From Tubulanus polymorphus (lineage: Eukaryota > Nemertea > Palaeonemertea > Tubulaniformes > Tubulanidae), in assembly GCF_964204645.1 (NCBI RefSeq), contig NC_134031.1, forward strand, positions 11,882,501 through 11,942,500: a stretch of DNA of 60,000 bases, in the 5' to 3' direction. The first letter of the stretch is position 1; the number at the start of each line of letters is the position of its first letter. Below the pieces are notes generated by a model. That model saw only the letters and a program-made list of their open reading frames with translations, searched no databases and was not told the DNA's origin. Of this stretch, positions 31,243 to 42,106 are shown piece by piece. Position numbers and translations under genes: made by a program.

Positions 31243-31489
31243 TTATATAGGAGAAAAAAACAAGAAAAATATTATAAGTATTATAAAATGATACTAGCTA
31301 GTTAAAGTTAAAGAATTCTAGTATTGACTACTGATACTAGCTATTTGAATTTAAAGAATTTCTATTTGAATCTATTCAAAATATAAAGTATTCTCCTTTG
31401 GAAAAGAAAATATTAAAAATATAATAGAATTCACTGGTTAGTTGAAATTATTGTTTTTTAAATACTTTTTATTTAAATTAGGATTTAGA

Positions 31490-31560
31490 TTATCTCACTA
31501 CTATTGTTTATCTATTAGGAGAAGTAATTATAACTGTCCAGGTAAGTCATTTCGAATCCT
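31490..31560 (-). other. conserved non-coding block
   Basis: TATCTCACTACTATTGTTTA then ATAACTGTCCAGGTAAGTCA on +; fourth of the five copies. Here it lies between p200 and the deleted HNH gene. Confidence 0.55.
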
Positions 31561-31659
31561 CGATAATAAATCCTCAAACTGAAAATAAATTCAAAGAAAC
31601 GACTGGTGGAATTACTATTTCATAAACACATATATTTCATTCTACAATCATTATCGATT

Positions 31660-31789
31660 TCTGAATGTGTTTCTTTGTTGAATAATTTATTTTATTATCT
31701 AATTCACATTTAGAACACTTCTTGTAGTATATATTTATAACACCAGTGTTATTTGTAATATTGATAGTTTGTGATTGTTCTGGTTCCAT
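31660..31789 (-). pseudogene. HNH nuclease N-terminal remnant
   Basis: Starts MEPEQSQTINITNNTGVINI and YYKKCSKCELD, as in 39,741-40,082, then passes into a short piece matching the middle (FNKETHSE). All of the HNH core is gone. Confidence 0.6.
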
Positions 31790-31848
31790 TTTAATATCAA
31801 TTTTTTTTACTAAATTGATTTTAGAAGTTATTCATTTATATGTTATTC

Positions 31849-31852
<4 letters not shown>

Positions 31853-31912
<60 letters not shown>
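31853..31912. repeat. (TA)n microsatellite
   Basis: About 60 bases of uninterrupted AT alternation just inside the terminal fold-back. The homologous places near 8,690 and 56,600 have only ATATGA-type words. Confidence 0.9.
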
Positions 31913-31915
<3 letters not shown>

Positions 31916-31924
31916 TATTTTAAG

Positions 31925-32076
31925 AGTAATAGGGAATGAGTTGTCTCAGGCTAAAGGTTGAAGGGGCGAGTGGGTAAAAAATGAAAAATAAATTCGAGCG
32001 TGCGAGAATTTATTTTTTATTTTTTATGAGCTCGACCCTTCGACCTTTGGCCTGAAACAACTTATTCCCTATTACT
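31925..32076. repeat. complete terminal fold-back, short subfamily
   Basis: AGTAATAGGGAATGAGTTGT at the left is mirrored by ACAACTTATTCCCTATTACT at 32,057-32,076. The arms continue (CTCAGGCTAAAGGTTGAAGG versus CCTTCGACCTTTGGCCTGA) to a core of AAATAAATTCGAGCGTGCGA plus GAATTTATTT. It has the same outer end and inner flank (ATTTTAAG) as the 404-base fold-back but a different, shorter core. The right side abuts a penton-like gene fragment. Confidence 0.85.
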
Positions 32077-32094
32077 AATGTGGAACAAAACAAA

Positions 32095-32308
32095 TTTATG
32101 GTAAGAAAACCATTAGCTAAACTGTTAGGACTTATACCAAATAAAACTTATACAAATGTTGATTCTACACCAAATATAATGCCTTTTACACACTTTTATA
32201 TTCATTGCAATTTAATTGACCCAACAAAAACTTTCGAAGCAACTAAAGATACAATTTGTAATTCTGGTTTATTAACTATTTTACCACTAAAAATGTTAAG
32301 GGAATTGT
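32095..32308 (+). pseudogene. penton-like gene fragment
   Basis: About 72 codons (KFMVRKPLAKLLGLIPNKTY, HFYIHCNLIDPTKTFEATKD, LLTILPLKMLRE) matching the C-terminal half of 51,204-51,958, followed by unrelated DNA. It begins about 20 bases outside the fold-back of fragment F, so it belongs to another element copy. Confidence 0.65.
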
Positions 32309-32508
32309 GACAGGTTTTTTTTCAAACTTGATTTTTTAATATTTTTGATCATTAAAATATAAACCATTAAACCTATATTTCATATCCCTACGCTAAAAAT
32401 AACTTCTAGTACAAATTGTTGTGATTTGGAGCAGTTTGAAAATAATACGAAGTTTGCTTTGATTAGCCACGTGGTGTTGTTGTTATCGTTGTTTTTGTTT
32501 TTAAAACA

Positions 32509-32741
32509 ATGGCGGTTAATGAAGAACGCCGTAGTACACACCCCGACTCGGAAAATACTGATTCCTGGGAGGATTTCACCGGTGCTTTCGAGCTAGAAGA
32601 CGAAGAAATACCGATTGGAGCTATTGCTGGTTAAATGCCACCGCATTTATACGAACCTGACGATGACGATGAAAGCGAAAGACCAGAGGATCGTCCAGAT
32701 CGCATTTGGCGTTTAGAATTAGACAATGTAGACAAGTGGTA
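32509..32741 (+). pseudogene. candidate exon of an unidentified acidic protein
   Basis: From an ATG the frame reads MAVNEERRSTHPDSENTDSW, DFTGAFELEDEEIPIGAIAG, a TAA, then PPHLYEPDDDDESERPED and RLELDNVDKW, ending in a good splice donor (GTGGTAAGAT). The acidic (Y/F)EP style recalls the N-terminal parts of domesticated or mobile-element genes in molluscs. One stop suggests decay, or that translation starts at the second ATG. Confidence 0.3.
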
Positions 32742-33272
32742 AGATTTTATGTCCAACTTATTCCTACGCTTTCTAATATTTGTAATTTTTGATCAAAGAA
32801 TCGTCAGCTATTGAATTCGCTTAAATAATACTATTTTACCTACACCGGCGCCACGTGGTAGGCCGCGGCATGGAAATTTTCATTATATGAATTTCTCAAC
32901 GTTCGTATTTTTTTCAATGTTCTCACATCGATAAAAGTTCTATAAATCAATTTTTAATATTTTGATTGCTTTTAGAAGTTTCGATGGCAATGTTTATGTC
33001 TTGAAATTTAGGGATTATAATCGGGATGTGTCGTGTGTGTCGGCTTGACATTTGAATTAACGCTGAGCTACGACTAGCGCCATCTATCGATCTAGATTGA
33101 ATCTGTTGTCAATTGTTTACTGCTAGTGCTGTCAAATCTTTCGACATGTCTTTTATGTCTAGTAAGAAGCCAAGTTATAACAGGCTCCTATGCTCTTATT
33201 TTTCAGGTGCCAATGTAAACAGATTCTCCACACTGAAGCAGAATGTGTATGTTGTCAAGAAAAGAGCGGTGT

Positions 33273-33357
33273 TGTCATATCGCGGAAAGATATGACATAA
33301 ATATGACGACTTGTCGAGTTGGAACGCGACATCTCGAGGCCCCTTATCGCTTCCGTA
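33273..33357 (+). mobile_element. TCGACATA fold-back MITE, fragment
   Basis: Right end only: TATGACGACTTGTCGAGTTG ... CGACATCTCGAGGCCCCTTA then TCGCTTCCGTA. Same end as the copies at 33,513, 35,609 and 36,048. Confidence 0.65.
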
Positions 33358-33512
33358 TTTTAGATTAGACCCCTTAGGGGTGCCTAGTGGCTGGGTATTT
33401 CTATGAATTGTTTATAATCCATTTTAGATCATTACCATATTTGGTATGAATATTCTATTCGTTACAGCAGCAGTTACTTCGTACATTAGTTGTGCCTAGA
33501 TTGATCCTTTGA

Positions 33513-33862
33513 GTATGGAAGTGATAAGGGGCCTCCAGTTGTTGCGTTGCAACTCGACAAAGCGCCATATTTATGTCGAGATGTCACGATATATCACGTC
33601 AAGTCGACATGAATATGTCGAAATATGAAGTTTTGACGACATATCGTTTTCGTTTTCTTGGCCATTTTCCTCGTGACAAGTCGATATATTCATGAAGACT
33701 TGATACTCAGTCGTCATATTACTGACATCCTCGTCTTAACATTTTGACATCTCATCAAATGACGACTTGTTCCGTAGAAAATTGATGAAAAAGCAAAATT
33801 TGTCATCAATAAGACCTGTTGAGTTGGAACACGACAACTAGAGGCCCTTTATCGCTTCAGTA
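33513..33862. mobile_element. TCGACATA fold-back MITE, about 350 bases
   Basis: Ends TATGGAAGTGATAAGGGGCC and GAGGCCCTTTATCGCTTCAG are inverted. The interior is dense in TGTCGAAATATG and GACATATTC-type palindromic words. There is no coding capacity. Confidence 0.7.
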
Positions 33863-34011
33863 CTTGAGGGTACCCTTGTTAATTGGGCTATTAGATAAAT
33901 TGATTGATGGCAAATTTTACAAAACGCAGCAGTGCTCTATCAACAAACAGGCTGACAATTGTGATGACCTGGTCTTACCGATCATATATTTATGTTTATA
34001 TTCATGTATAG

Positions 34012-34194
34012 CTGCTACCCGAAGACACGGACGATGACTCTGATTTTGATGATCTCCCACTATTAACTATTAGACAAAGCAGAAACACAAATGCTGTAGG
34101 TGTTGTTAACAAGGAAAACTCCCCGAACTCGCCTGTATTTCATGTTCTTAATACAGTACCAACCGGGAATTCAACGTGGTCTGAAACAAATCAG
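34012..34194 (+). pseudogene. candidate second exon of an acidic protein
   Basis: An open stretch between a possible acceptor (GTATAG) and a donor (CAGGTAAAAT) reads LLPEDTDDDSDFDDLPLLTI and ENSPNSPVFHVLNTVPTGNS. The acidic D-rich start and DLPL motif resemble N termini of PiggyBac-derived proteins. Whether it is joined to 32,509-32,741 is unknown. Confidence 0.25.
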
Positions 34195-34330
34195 GTAAAA
34201 TATCCAATTCTTGTGTTTTAAGCCTTATCACGAGGTATAGCTCCAACAGATGAATAATTGTCTCTGCTAGTACCAGGACACAGTAATTTCATATTTAGAG
34301 GCAGTTATGATTATGAGTTATTAAGAATTT

Positions 34331-35545
34331 TTAGCCCACTTGGGACTTTAGTCCCAGCGGGCTATTGCGTTCACTTTTCGTCCGTTGTCCGTCCGTCCGT
34401 TCGTCCGTCCGTCCGTAGACGGAATCCAGTTATTTTGGGAAGTTTTGAAGACGCTTCAAGGTAATGTCTTGATATTTGGTTTATACATGAATCTACCCTA
34501 GACACATCTTCAGCCCAAAAACTGGCCCTATCAGAATCAAGATGGCCGACTGGCAGCCATTGTTGTTCGCCAAAATCAGCACTTTTTACACATTTTCGAA
34601 GTTTACGAGGGAAATTTTGAAGACGATATGATCAGTTACCTTGATCTTTCGAATATATTTGAATCTACCAAGGGCCCATCAGCATAAGAAAAATTGGGTC
34701 CATCTGACTCAAGATGGCCGACCTATGACCTTTTTAGTGCCCAAAAATGTCAATTTTGGCCAGAATTCTAGGTCCTGTAGCTTCCTACTGGTTTGCCATT
34801 TCTCATTTCAATTTGTGATGGGTATTCTTTGTAAAGGGATGTTTTATACCTGAGATAGGTATTTTTGATCCTCCAATTATGACGCAATTGGCGGCCATCT
34901 TGGTGTCATTAGTACTCATTCGTAGGTGGGAAAAAGTTTTTCGACATTATATTGTTACCTAAGCATATTATGTTACAACAATGAATTAGAAAGTTGTAGC
35001 GTATAACGTGTTCTATGATTGGGGCGAGTTTCAAGTTCATTGTTTTTTGTATATGGCCACCAAGGGGCGTTGAATAATACAATATCTTAATATTTCTATA
35101 TTATATTTGTACCAATACATATTTTGTTACCGCAATCAATTGCAAAGTTGTAGCTCATGACATCATCTATGATTGTGGTGAGTTTAAAGGAAATTAGTTA
35201 TTCTATATGGTCACCAGGGGGCGTTGAATAGTAGAATAACCTGGTATTTCCTTATTATATTGGTACCTAGGCATATTTTGTTACCATGATCAACTGCATA
35301 GTTGTAGTTCATGACATGTTCTATGAATATGGTGAGTTACAAGGTTATTGGGTTTTGAATATGGTCACCAGGGGGCGTTGAATAGTAGATTAACTTAGTA
35401 TTTCCATATTAAATTAGTAACGAGGAATTTTTTGTTATCACAATCAATTACAAAATCGTAGCTGCTGACATGTTTTATGATTGTATTGAGTTTCAAGGTC
35501 ATTGGTTTTTGTATATGGTCACCAGAGGGCGTTGAATATTGAAAT
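34331..35545 (+). repeat. interspersed repeat family with four 155-base units carrying CTCF-like motifs
   Basis: Starts with hairpin GCCCACTTGGGACTTTAGTC/CCAGCGGGC and a (CGTC)n-rich run at about 34,378-34,418. It then follows 34,440-34,930, which matches 49,620-50,100, and four tandem units from about 34,957, each ending near a GGCGTTGAA word. Motifs: GGCCACCAAGGGGCG (35,055), GGTCACCAGGGGGCG (35,209 and 35,363), GGTCACCAGAGGGCG (35,518). No protein is seen. Confidence 0.7.
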
Positions 35546-35608
35546 TGTTAGATTGTTGAGCATTTGAAACCACTTCCCAAGTGGGCATGGTGTCCCTGGA
35601 CCCCTAGT

Positions 35609-35993
35609 TATGGAAGCGATAAATTGCCTCCCAAGCTGTCATATTTATGTCAATATATCGCGCCAAGTCAACATGAATATGTCGACATATCGCGACGTTT
35701 TGACGACATATTTTGTTTTCACGACCATTTTCCTCGCGACAAGTCGACATATTCATGACGACTTGAAACTCAGTCGTCATATCACTAGCTTCCTCATCTT
35801 ACATTTAGACGTGTCTTCAAATGACGGCTTGTCCCGTGGAAAATGGGCGAAAAAGCGAAATTTGTCGTGAAAACGTCACGATATGTCGACATATTCATGT
35901 CGACTTGACGCGATATATCGCGATATATCGACATAAATATGGCGACTTGTCGAGTTGGAACGCGACATCTCGAGGCCCTTTATCGCTTCCGTA
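35609..35993. mobile_element. TCGACATA fold-back MITE, complete
   Basis: 385 bases from TATGGAAGCGATAA to TTATCGCTTCCGTA, with internal inverted words (AATATGTCGACATATCGCGA, CGATATATCGCGATATATCG). Members in this cluster differ by scattered substitutions. Confidence 0.75.
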
Positions 35994-36047
35994 CGATCGA
36001 CCATCAAATACAGCCACTACGGTAGCCATCTTGAATTTGTCAGCACA

Positions 36048-36398
36048 ATGTCGATATGTCGACATATCCCGTCAAGCCGACATAAATGTCGACATATCGT
36101 GACGTTTTTACGACAAATTTCGCTTTTTCGCCCATTTTCCACGGGACAAGCCGTCATTTGAAGACAAGTCGAAATGTGAGATGAGGACGCCAGTAATATG
36201 ATGACTGAGTTTCAAGTCGTCATGAATATGTCGACTTGTCGCGAGGAAAATGGTCGAGAAAACGAAATATGTCGTCAAAACATCACGATATGTCGACATA
36301 TTCAGATCGACTTGAGGCGATATATCCTGATATATTGATATAAGTATGACAATTTGTCGAGTTGGAAAGCACGATAACTGGAGGTTATCGCTTCCGTA
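36048..36398. mobile_element. TCGACATA fold-back MITE, inverted neighbour
   Basis: Opposite orientation to the 35,609 copy (the CGCTTTTTCGCCCATTTTCC word is reversed), ending GGTTATCGCTTCCGTA. Together the two form a large imperfect inverted repeat. Confidence 0.65.
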
Positions 36399-36628
36399 CA
36401 ATAGCCTGGTTATTTGATTGATATCTATGATAACTTGATATGAGAGTAAAGACAATAATTCTTACAAACTCGATGAACAGTTAAATAAACTCAGCTGTTT
36501 ATGGAGTATGCAGTTTCAATTTCTTGCCCCTTTACTGTTCCCTTACCTCGAGGAGACGTACCTAGTTCCAGATTTATTTTTCCTTGCTAGGGAACATCAG
36601 GGAATACTGACTTTTCTTTAAATCAGGG

Positions 36629-37012
36629 ACTTCGCTACCGCTCCGCTCCGCGACCAATTGATTTATTTACAATACACAAATTCATATAATCAAATATATT
36701 TTAATAATAATAATTATTCTATTATTCAACTGAAATACACACGGTTATGAAAATATATTATAGTTTTAAATTACTTTTAATATTTGTTTTTAATGAGCTC
36801 GACCATTCAACCTTTAACCTGAAAGCCCATTACCCCTATTACTTTTAAAATAATCATATACATGAATAACATTTAAATTGACAGATTATTCAATATAAAA
36901 GTGTGAGCTCTTATAGAATAGATATATTTACAACATTATTTCAATAATAATATTTGTATCAGTTAGATTTTTAAACATTAAAAGTGTTAGTAAAGTGTGA
37001 TTGAAATAATAC
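36629..37012 (+). repeat. left terminal inverted repeat with half fold-back
   Basis: Begins in the fold-back centre (ACTTCGCTACCGCTCCGCTC) and continues through the inner arm to ...CCATTACCCCTATTACT at 36,843. The unique terminal part to 37,012 then mirrors 56,434-56,620 (for example AGTGTGAGCTCTTATAGAAT). The outer arm is missing; left of it is MITE-rich DNA. Confidence 0.8.
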
Positions 37013-37205
37013 ATGGTTGTTTATACTAGAACATGATTCTTTTTGAGCCTATATACATTCCATGTAAAGAGCTATGGAATAAATCTATAAATTCACAGAA
37101 TGCGCGAATGCGCGCTTTTGCTCAGGTATGATTTAGATATTTCATGTCGGTTGTTTCTATTATGATTAACACATGTGCATTAAGAACCAGAAAGAAACTT
37201 TCCAT

Positions 37206-39310
37206 GATGGGTTTCTGTGTAATTGTTTCTGTTTCATTCACCGAACTCGCTGTCAACAAGGTATATTTCTAAAAGGAAATATACTGCGACAGGTGGTTTT
37301 GCAAAGTCATTAAAAATCAAGATCCTATTGTATCTAAGGATACAATTATTCCGATTTTGGAGAGAGAGAAGTCATAAAGAATGAATAAATTAATGAAGAT
37401 TACAAAATCGGAAGTAACAAACGAACAGTTTAAAAGCGGAAGCACCCGTCGCGATAGAATGAAGATTTAAATATTACAAAATCATTATGAAAAACGAAAT
37501 GAAAAGAAACAAATGCTACCGTTGATAGTATTCACGTACAAATTGTAGAATGAGAATAGAAAATTTAATTGAATACAAGTTCCGAGAAGAGCAAAGAGAT
37601 TTAGACAATCAATTCGGCGGCTTGAAATAAAGAAACTGCTTAAAAAATGAATAAAATCGAATGCAAGATCTTTGCTTTCGAATAATTTGTTAATTACAAG
37701 GGTAGACCTTAGGTTCATATCAATCTATATTTTTGAATTTTGAAATCAGGGGATCTAAAAATAGTATTCATCATTACGGGACGTCGATTCAGAAATTAAA
37801 TTTTCAGGGAAGAGCCGATCAGCCTTCCAGAAAGGGAATGCGCATCATCCGTGAGTGTCGCAAAAAATTATCTCATTGCTAATTAAAGTTGAAAAATAAC
37901 ATGTTCGTTGTTTTCTGAATACTAAAAGATTCTTGATTTTATTTGTGTTCTGTCTACTTAATTGCGGAAATCCGATGTATTTGCAGTACTGGGAACAATA
38001 AAGTATTGAATAAAGTAACAATTAAGTATATTTGATGAGTATCAATAAAGTATATTTGAACTTGAATTTGAGCCCACTAGGCGGTGGTATTGGAAGACAC
38101 CAGGTGGTTCGATCAACTTAATATGCTCCAGCGCCGTGGCGCTGTCGCAAAAAGGCGATTCTCGATATAAATAGTAATGGGTTTTCCCCACGGGATACCC
38201 GCTTTGGGAAAGGCACCTGAATCGATGCTACGAGTTCGAATCCCAATATTTAGACGTAATTTATTATTCTTTGAAATAAATTCTTAGAATTTCTATTTAT
38301 GATAGGATGTGCAGGTTTTGATTTGGTAATGATGTTAATAAAAGTTAACCTCTTAAGGTATTGTTTTCTATCTATTATTTGTGACGGATTAGTTTCGATG
38401 CTCCTCACAACCCGCCCCACCACGTGTCACTTATTCACGGACACGCGGATTGTATCATTTGTAATAGGCCTACCACATGAAAGAGTCCATGGCCTACCGT
38501 AGAATAGTAGGGCCTACCGATCACGCTATGTGCGATGAAAATAGTGTTTGAATAAAACAAATTTTTAATGAAATAAACATTATTTATCATAATTAATCAA
38601 TAGATCAGGTGCCGCCTAAATAATTGTTTGTTTCGTGAAATTTGTACAAAACTTTGCGACTTCGTCATGTCTTGTGACCCTGAAAATACTAGAAGAATCA
38701 TCGGTAAGCTTATAAAACGGCGAGGTCAACATAGTAACAACAACTTCGGGGATTGAAAAAAAAACTCAAAAGAATTATTTTTTATACTGATGAGTTATAC
38801 TGATGGGGAGTAGCGACCGTCATTTACACCGGTTATTTATCCATTCACTATCAAATGTGACGAGCCCAATAAATGATTGCGCATAGATTCGGCCTCTCAG
38901 CATTTAGCACAGCAGTTCCGAGAAGTGTTAAGACCGATCAGCGCGCGCGCTATCTAAAACCGGTGCTAGTACGATCAATATCTACAGGTATATACGTGTT
39001 CAGTATTACACATCGAGTACCAGTATGTTGATCGAGCGTCGTCGTAGCAACGCGCTATACAGCGGCTTGAACTAGCGAGTAACGTTAATTATCTTTTAAC
39101 CAAATTAGAGCACTTATAACCATCGGAATCAAATATAAACCAAGCTGCACCATCTACATCAAGTAGAGAATACCTGTGTGAAATTACAGAATTGTCGGTC
39201 CACACAAACAGCTTAAATCGTGTCATAAAGAAACATCCACAGACGGACAGACAGACAGACAGACATGACGACGATGCCATAGATGGGTTCGTCTGACGAC
39301 GAAACCCATC
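37206..39310. mobile_element. 2.1 kb insert in left arm, inverted ends GATGGGTTTC
   Basis: GATGGGTTTC (37,206-37,215) and GAAACCCATC (39,301-39,310) bracket non-Polinton DNA. The Polinton repeat stops after GTGCATTAAG (about 37,182) and resumes at ACCGGCCATAAATGGCCGCA. The right end also makes a tight hairpin (GATGGGTTCGTC/GACGAACC-like) next to a (CAGA)n run at about 39,241. No coding domain is recognised. A TTCGAATCCC B-box-like word near 38,238 hints at a tRNA-derived piece. Confidence 0.5.
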
Positions 39311-39600
39311 AAAAACCGGCCATAAATGGCCGCATGTGACTGACACATGTAACGCATGTGACGCGGACATGAATGCTTTTGAATTTTGTGTGTTCAGTTG
39401 TTTCTAATTACAGAATGAATATATAATTATGATTAACACATGTGCATTAAGCAAAACCGGACATCAATGGCCGCATGTGATGCATGTAACGCATGTGTTG
39501 TTTCTATTTTACAGAATTTATAGAATGAATATATAATTATGATTAGCGCATGCGTATTAAGCAAAAGCGCTCCTGTATGTCCGCATGTGTCGCGGGTATT
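39311..39600. repeat. subterminal tandem repeats, copy B
   Basis: The same units as 7,205-7,640 in reverse orientation: AATATATAATTATGATTA(A/G)C, GCATTAAGCAAAACCGGACA, TGGCCGCATGTGA. About two and a half units. Confidence 0.65.
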
Positions 39601-39740
39601 GTAACTGGTATTATTTAGATATCAAGGAATCGAAACTGACTTATCAAAAGCAGCGAGGAATGAAAAAGGATGACGTTGGTCGAAGAAATGGAAGAGGATT
39701 CTAAAATATTAACCAATTTAGTGAAAAATACATATAATAA

Positions 39741-40418
39741 ATGGAACCAGAACAACCACAAATTATCAATATTACAAATAACACTGGTGTTATAAATACA
39801 TATTACAAGAAGTGTTCTAAATGTGAATTAGATAAATCATTAACAGAATTTAGTAAGCGTAAGATTAGCAAAGATGGTTTTCAATATTGCTGTAAATCTT
39901 GCACTAAACTATATACCAAACAATACCGAGAAGATAATATAGAACATTATAATTATTATATGGCAGAATATATGAGAGAAAGATATCAAACAGATCTTAA
40001 TTTTAGATTGAAACAATGTTTAAGATCTAGATTAACACAATTATTCAACAAAGAAACGCATTCAGAAACACTAAACATCTAATTTATTGGGTTGTCCGAT
40101 GAATTTTTCATATCATGGATAATATATCAATTCGATGATAAAATGAATATAGATAATTATGGTGAATACTTTCATATTGATCATACGTTACCAATATCTA
40201 AATTTAACATGAATGATGAATACCATAAAAAACTTATTTGGGGTTGGAAAAATTTAAGACCTTTAGAAAAGAAGGAAAACATAATTAAATCTAATAAACT
40301 AGATTTACAGTTATATTTAGAACAGTTAACAAAGGCAAAGAAATTTATTGATCAATGGAACAATGATCCAAATAATGAAATATATGTTGAGGAATTTGAT
40401 ATCAAGGATCCGAAATGA
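39741..40418 (+). pseudogene. HNH endonuclease, frameshifted
   Basis: MEPEQPQIINITNNTGVINT, the CSKCELDKSLTEFSKRK zinc region and a basic helix in the first frame (to 40,082). The HNH core HIDHTLPISKF and NLRPLEKKENIIKSNKLDL are in the second (40,092-40,418). About 10 bases around 40,080-40,092 are out of phase compared with an uninterrupted gene. Start context CATATAATAAATGG. Near-identical to the copy A gene and broken at nearly the same place. Confidence 0.7.
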
Positions 40419-40485
40419 CTTATCTGGACAGTTATAATTACTGCTCCTAATAAATAAACAAAAGTAGTGAGATATTAAATCCTAA
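40415..40485 (+). other. conserved non-coding block
   Basis: GACTTATCTGGACAGTTATA then ACAAAAGTAGTGAGATATTA directly after the HNH stop; fifth copy of the block. Confidence 0.55.
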
Positions 40486-40702
40486 TTTAAATAAAAAGTA
40501 TTTAAAAAACAATAACTTCAACCAGCTAGTGAATTCTATATGAATATTTTTGATATTTTCTTTTCAAAAACGAATACTTTATATCACAAATAGAAAATAC
40601 TAAAATTCTGTACCTTTAACTAAGCTAGTATTAATCTAAAGAGATACTGGTATCATTTTATAATACTTATAATATTTTTCTTATTAAATTTCTCTGATAT
40701 AA

Positions 40703-41124
40703 ATGTCAAGGAAATCTAATAAGAATAGTATTGATATTGAAAAAACATTAGATGATTTAACCTAAATTTAAAATCGAACCTAAATTTAAAATAGGACAAC
40801 ACGTTCGAATATCTAAATATAGAAAAACATATTATAAAGGTTATACTCCAAATTTTACAGAAGAAATATTTAAGATTAAAAAGATAATATTAACTAAACC
40901 TTTTGTTTATAAATTAGAAGATCTAAAAGATGAAGAAATATTAGGTTATTTCTATGAACAAGAATTATCACTTGTACCAAATCCAGATAAAATAGAATAC
41001 AAAATAGAAGAAGTATTGAAAACAAAAACTCTTAAAGGAAAAAAGTATTCTTTGGTGAAATATAAAGGATACGATGATAAATTTAATGAATGGATTTTAT
41101 CTAGTAAAATTAAAAGAATAAATG
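40703..41124 (+). pseudogene. p200 start fused to integrase C-terminal domain by deletion
   Basis: 40,703-40,762 encodes MSRKSNKNSIDIEKTLDDL, the first 19 residues of p200. The sequence then jumps to the last third of integrase (KFKIGQHVRISKYRKTYYKG ... chromodomain EYKIEEVLKTKTLKGKKYSL, YKGYDDKFNEWILSS). The word CCTAAATTTAAAAT is repeated at the joint. The deletion removed most of p200, all of the small basic protein and the whole catalytic core, so copy B cannot integrate itself. The surviving chromodomain is undamaged and shows what copy A lost. Confidence 0.8.
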
Positions 41125-41732
41125 AATAAAGATTTATTTATATTTGAACCGCATAATATGTTAGTTACTGGAGTAACAAACTGTGGTAAAACACATTTCA
41201 TATTAGATTTGTTAGAAACTATTTATAAGAATCATTTTGATAACATAATATTATTTTGTCCTACATATGAAATGAATAAAACATATAATAGAGATATAGT
41301 TAAGATAAAAAGTTTATTATATTAGATCCTAAAACAGTAAAAGAAAATTCAGATAATTGTATTAAAATAGCAATTGATACTTATAAAGGATCAAATACAT
41401 TATTCATTGTAGATGATTGCGCAAATTTACATGATTCAAAAGTGAGAGAAAGTGAGTTATGTTATTTAGCTTTCTCTGGAAGACATTTTGGGATAACAAC
41501 ATGGGTTTTAAATCAAAAATGTAATTCAATTGTTAAAGACTTTAGGGAGAATATAAGATTTCTAGTTTTATTCTACAATAAAGATAGAAAATCTATGCAA
41601 CAATCATTGGATGAAAATCAAATTATACCTACTGAATTACATGATGAATATATGAATAAATTAAATAATAATAAAGGTTCAAAATTATTACAGAGATTAC
41701 AATTTCCCTATGAATATAAATTTATAAAATAA
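41122..41732 (+). pseudogene. Polinton packaging ATPase, one-base frameshift
   Basis: Walker A GVTNCGKT is in the first frame, which ends early at 41,325 because one A is missing in the KKF codons near 41,312. The Walker B segment NTLFIVDDCA and the tail to KFIK are intact in the following frame (to 41,732). Start context AAGAATAAATG, overlapping the integrase end. Very close to copy A and less close to copy C. Confidence 0.8.
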
Positions 41733-42106
41733 CTATTTGTATACCTATGTATTAGATACCCTAATACCTTAGATACCCCTATTAGATACCTTAAATACTT
41801 AAAACCCCCTTTTTAAAATAAATATTATTTATACAATTTTCAACCAATTTATTTTTATTTTTTTCAACTAATATATGAATAAGTTTGAAAATAATAAAGG
41901 TTATTTATTATTACTGAGGTTTCAATTTCCATATGAATATCAGTTTATAAAATAAGATATTTTATGTATTAAATTGTATTAGATTGTATTAGATATGTAT
42001 TAGATACCTTAAATACCTTAAATACTTAAAACCCCCTTTTTTATTTACTATTATTTTATACAATTTTCAACCAATATTATTATTTGTGTTAAATATAATT
42101 AATATC
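41733..42106. repeat. gap between convergent genes with repeats and an ATPase-tail duplication
   Basis: Contains TATTAGATACCCTAATACC-type repeats (41,745-41,800 and 41,975-42,030). Between them, at about 41,870-41,955, is a second diverged copy of the last 28 codons of the ATPase gene (NNKGYLLLLRFQFPYEYQ-like with a frame break). The repeats and tail thus form a tandem duplication of roughly 230 bases. Confidence 0.65.

Larger units (their letters stand above)
30640..32076 (-). mobile_element. Polinton fragment F (deletion derivative of an A/B-type arm)
   Basis: Reading leftward from 32,076: complete fold-back, terminal DNA with a TA microsatellite, a 43-codon remnant of the HNH gene, the conserved block, and p200. 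The middle of the HNH gene is deleted. The left edge lies within the p200 3' end. Confidence 0.75.

Noticed and set aside
37485-37718. 77-codon hydrophobic minus-strand frame
   Set aside because: A+T-rich, no start context, no homologue in the other insert copies; probably chance.
38100-38260. tRNA gene or SINE head
   Set aside because: Only a B-box-like TTCGAATCCC and weak A-box; spacing and stems do not fit.
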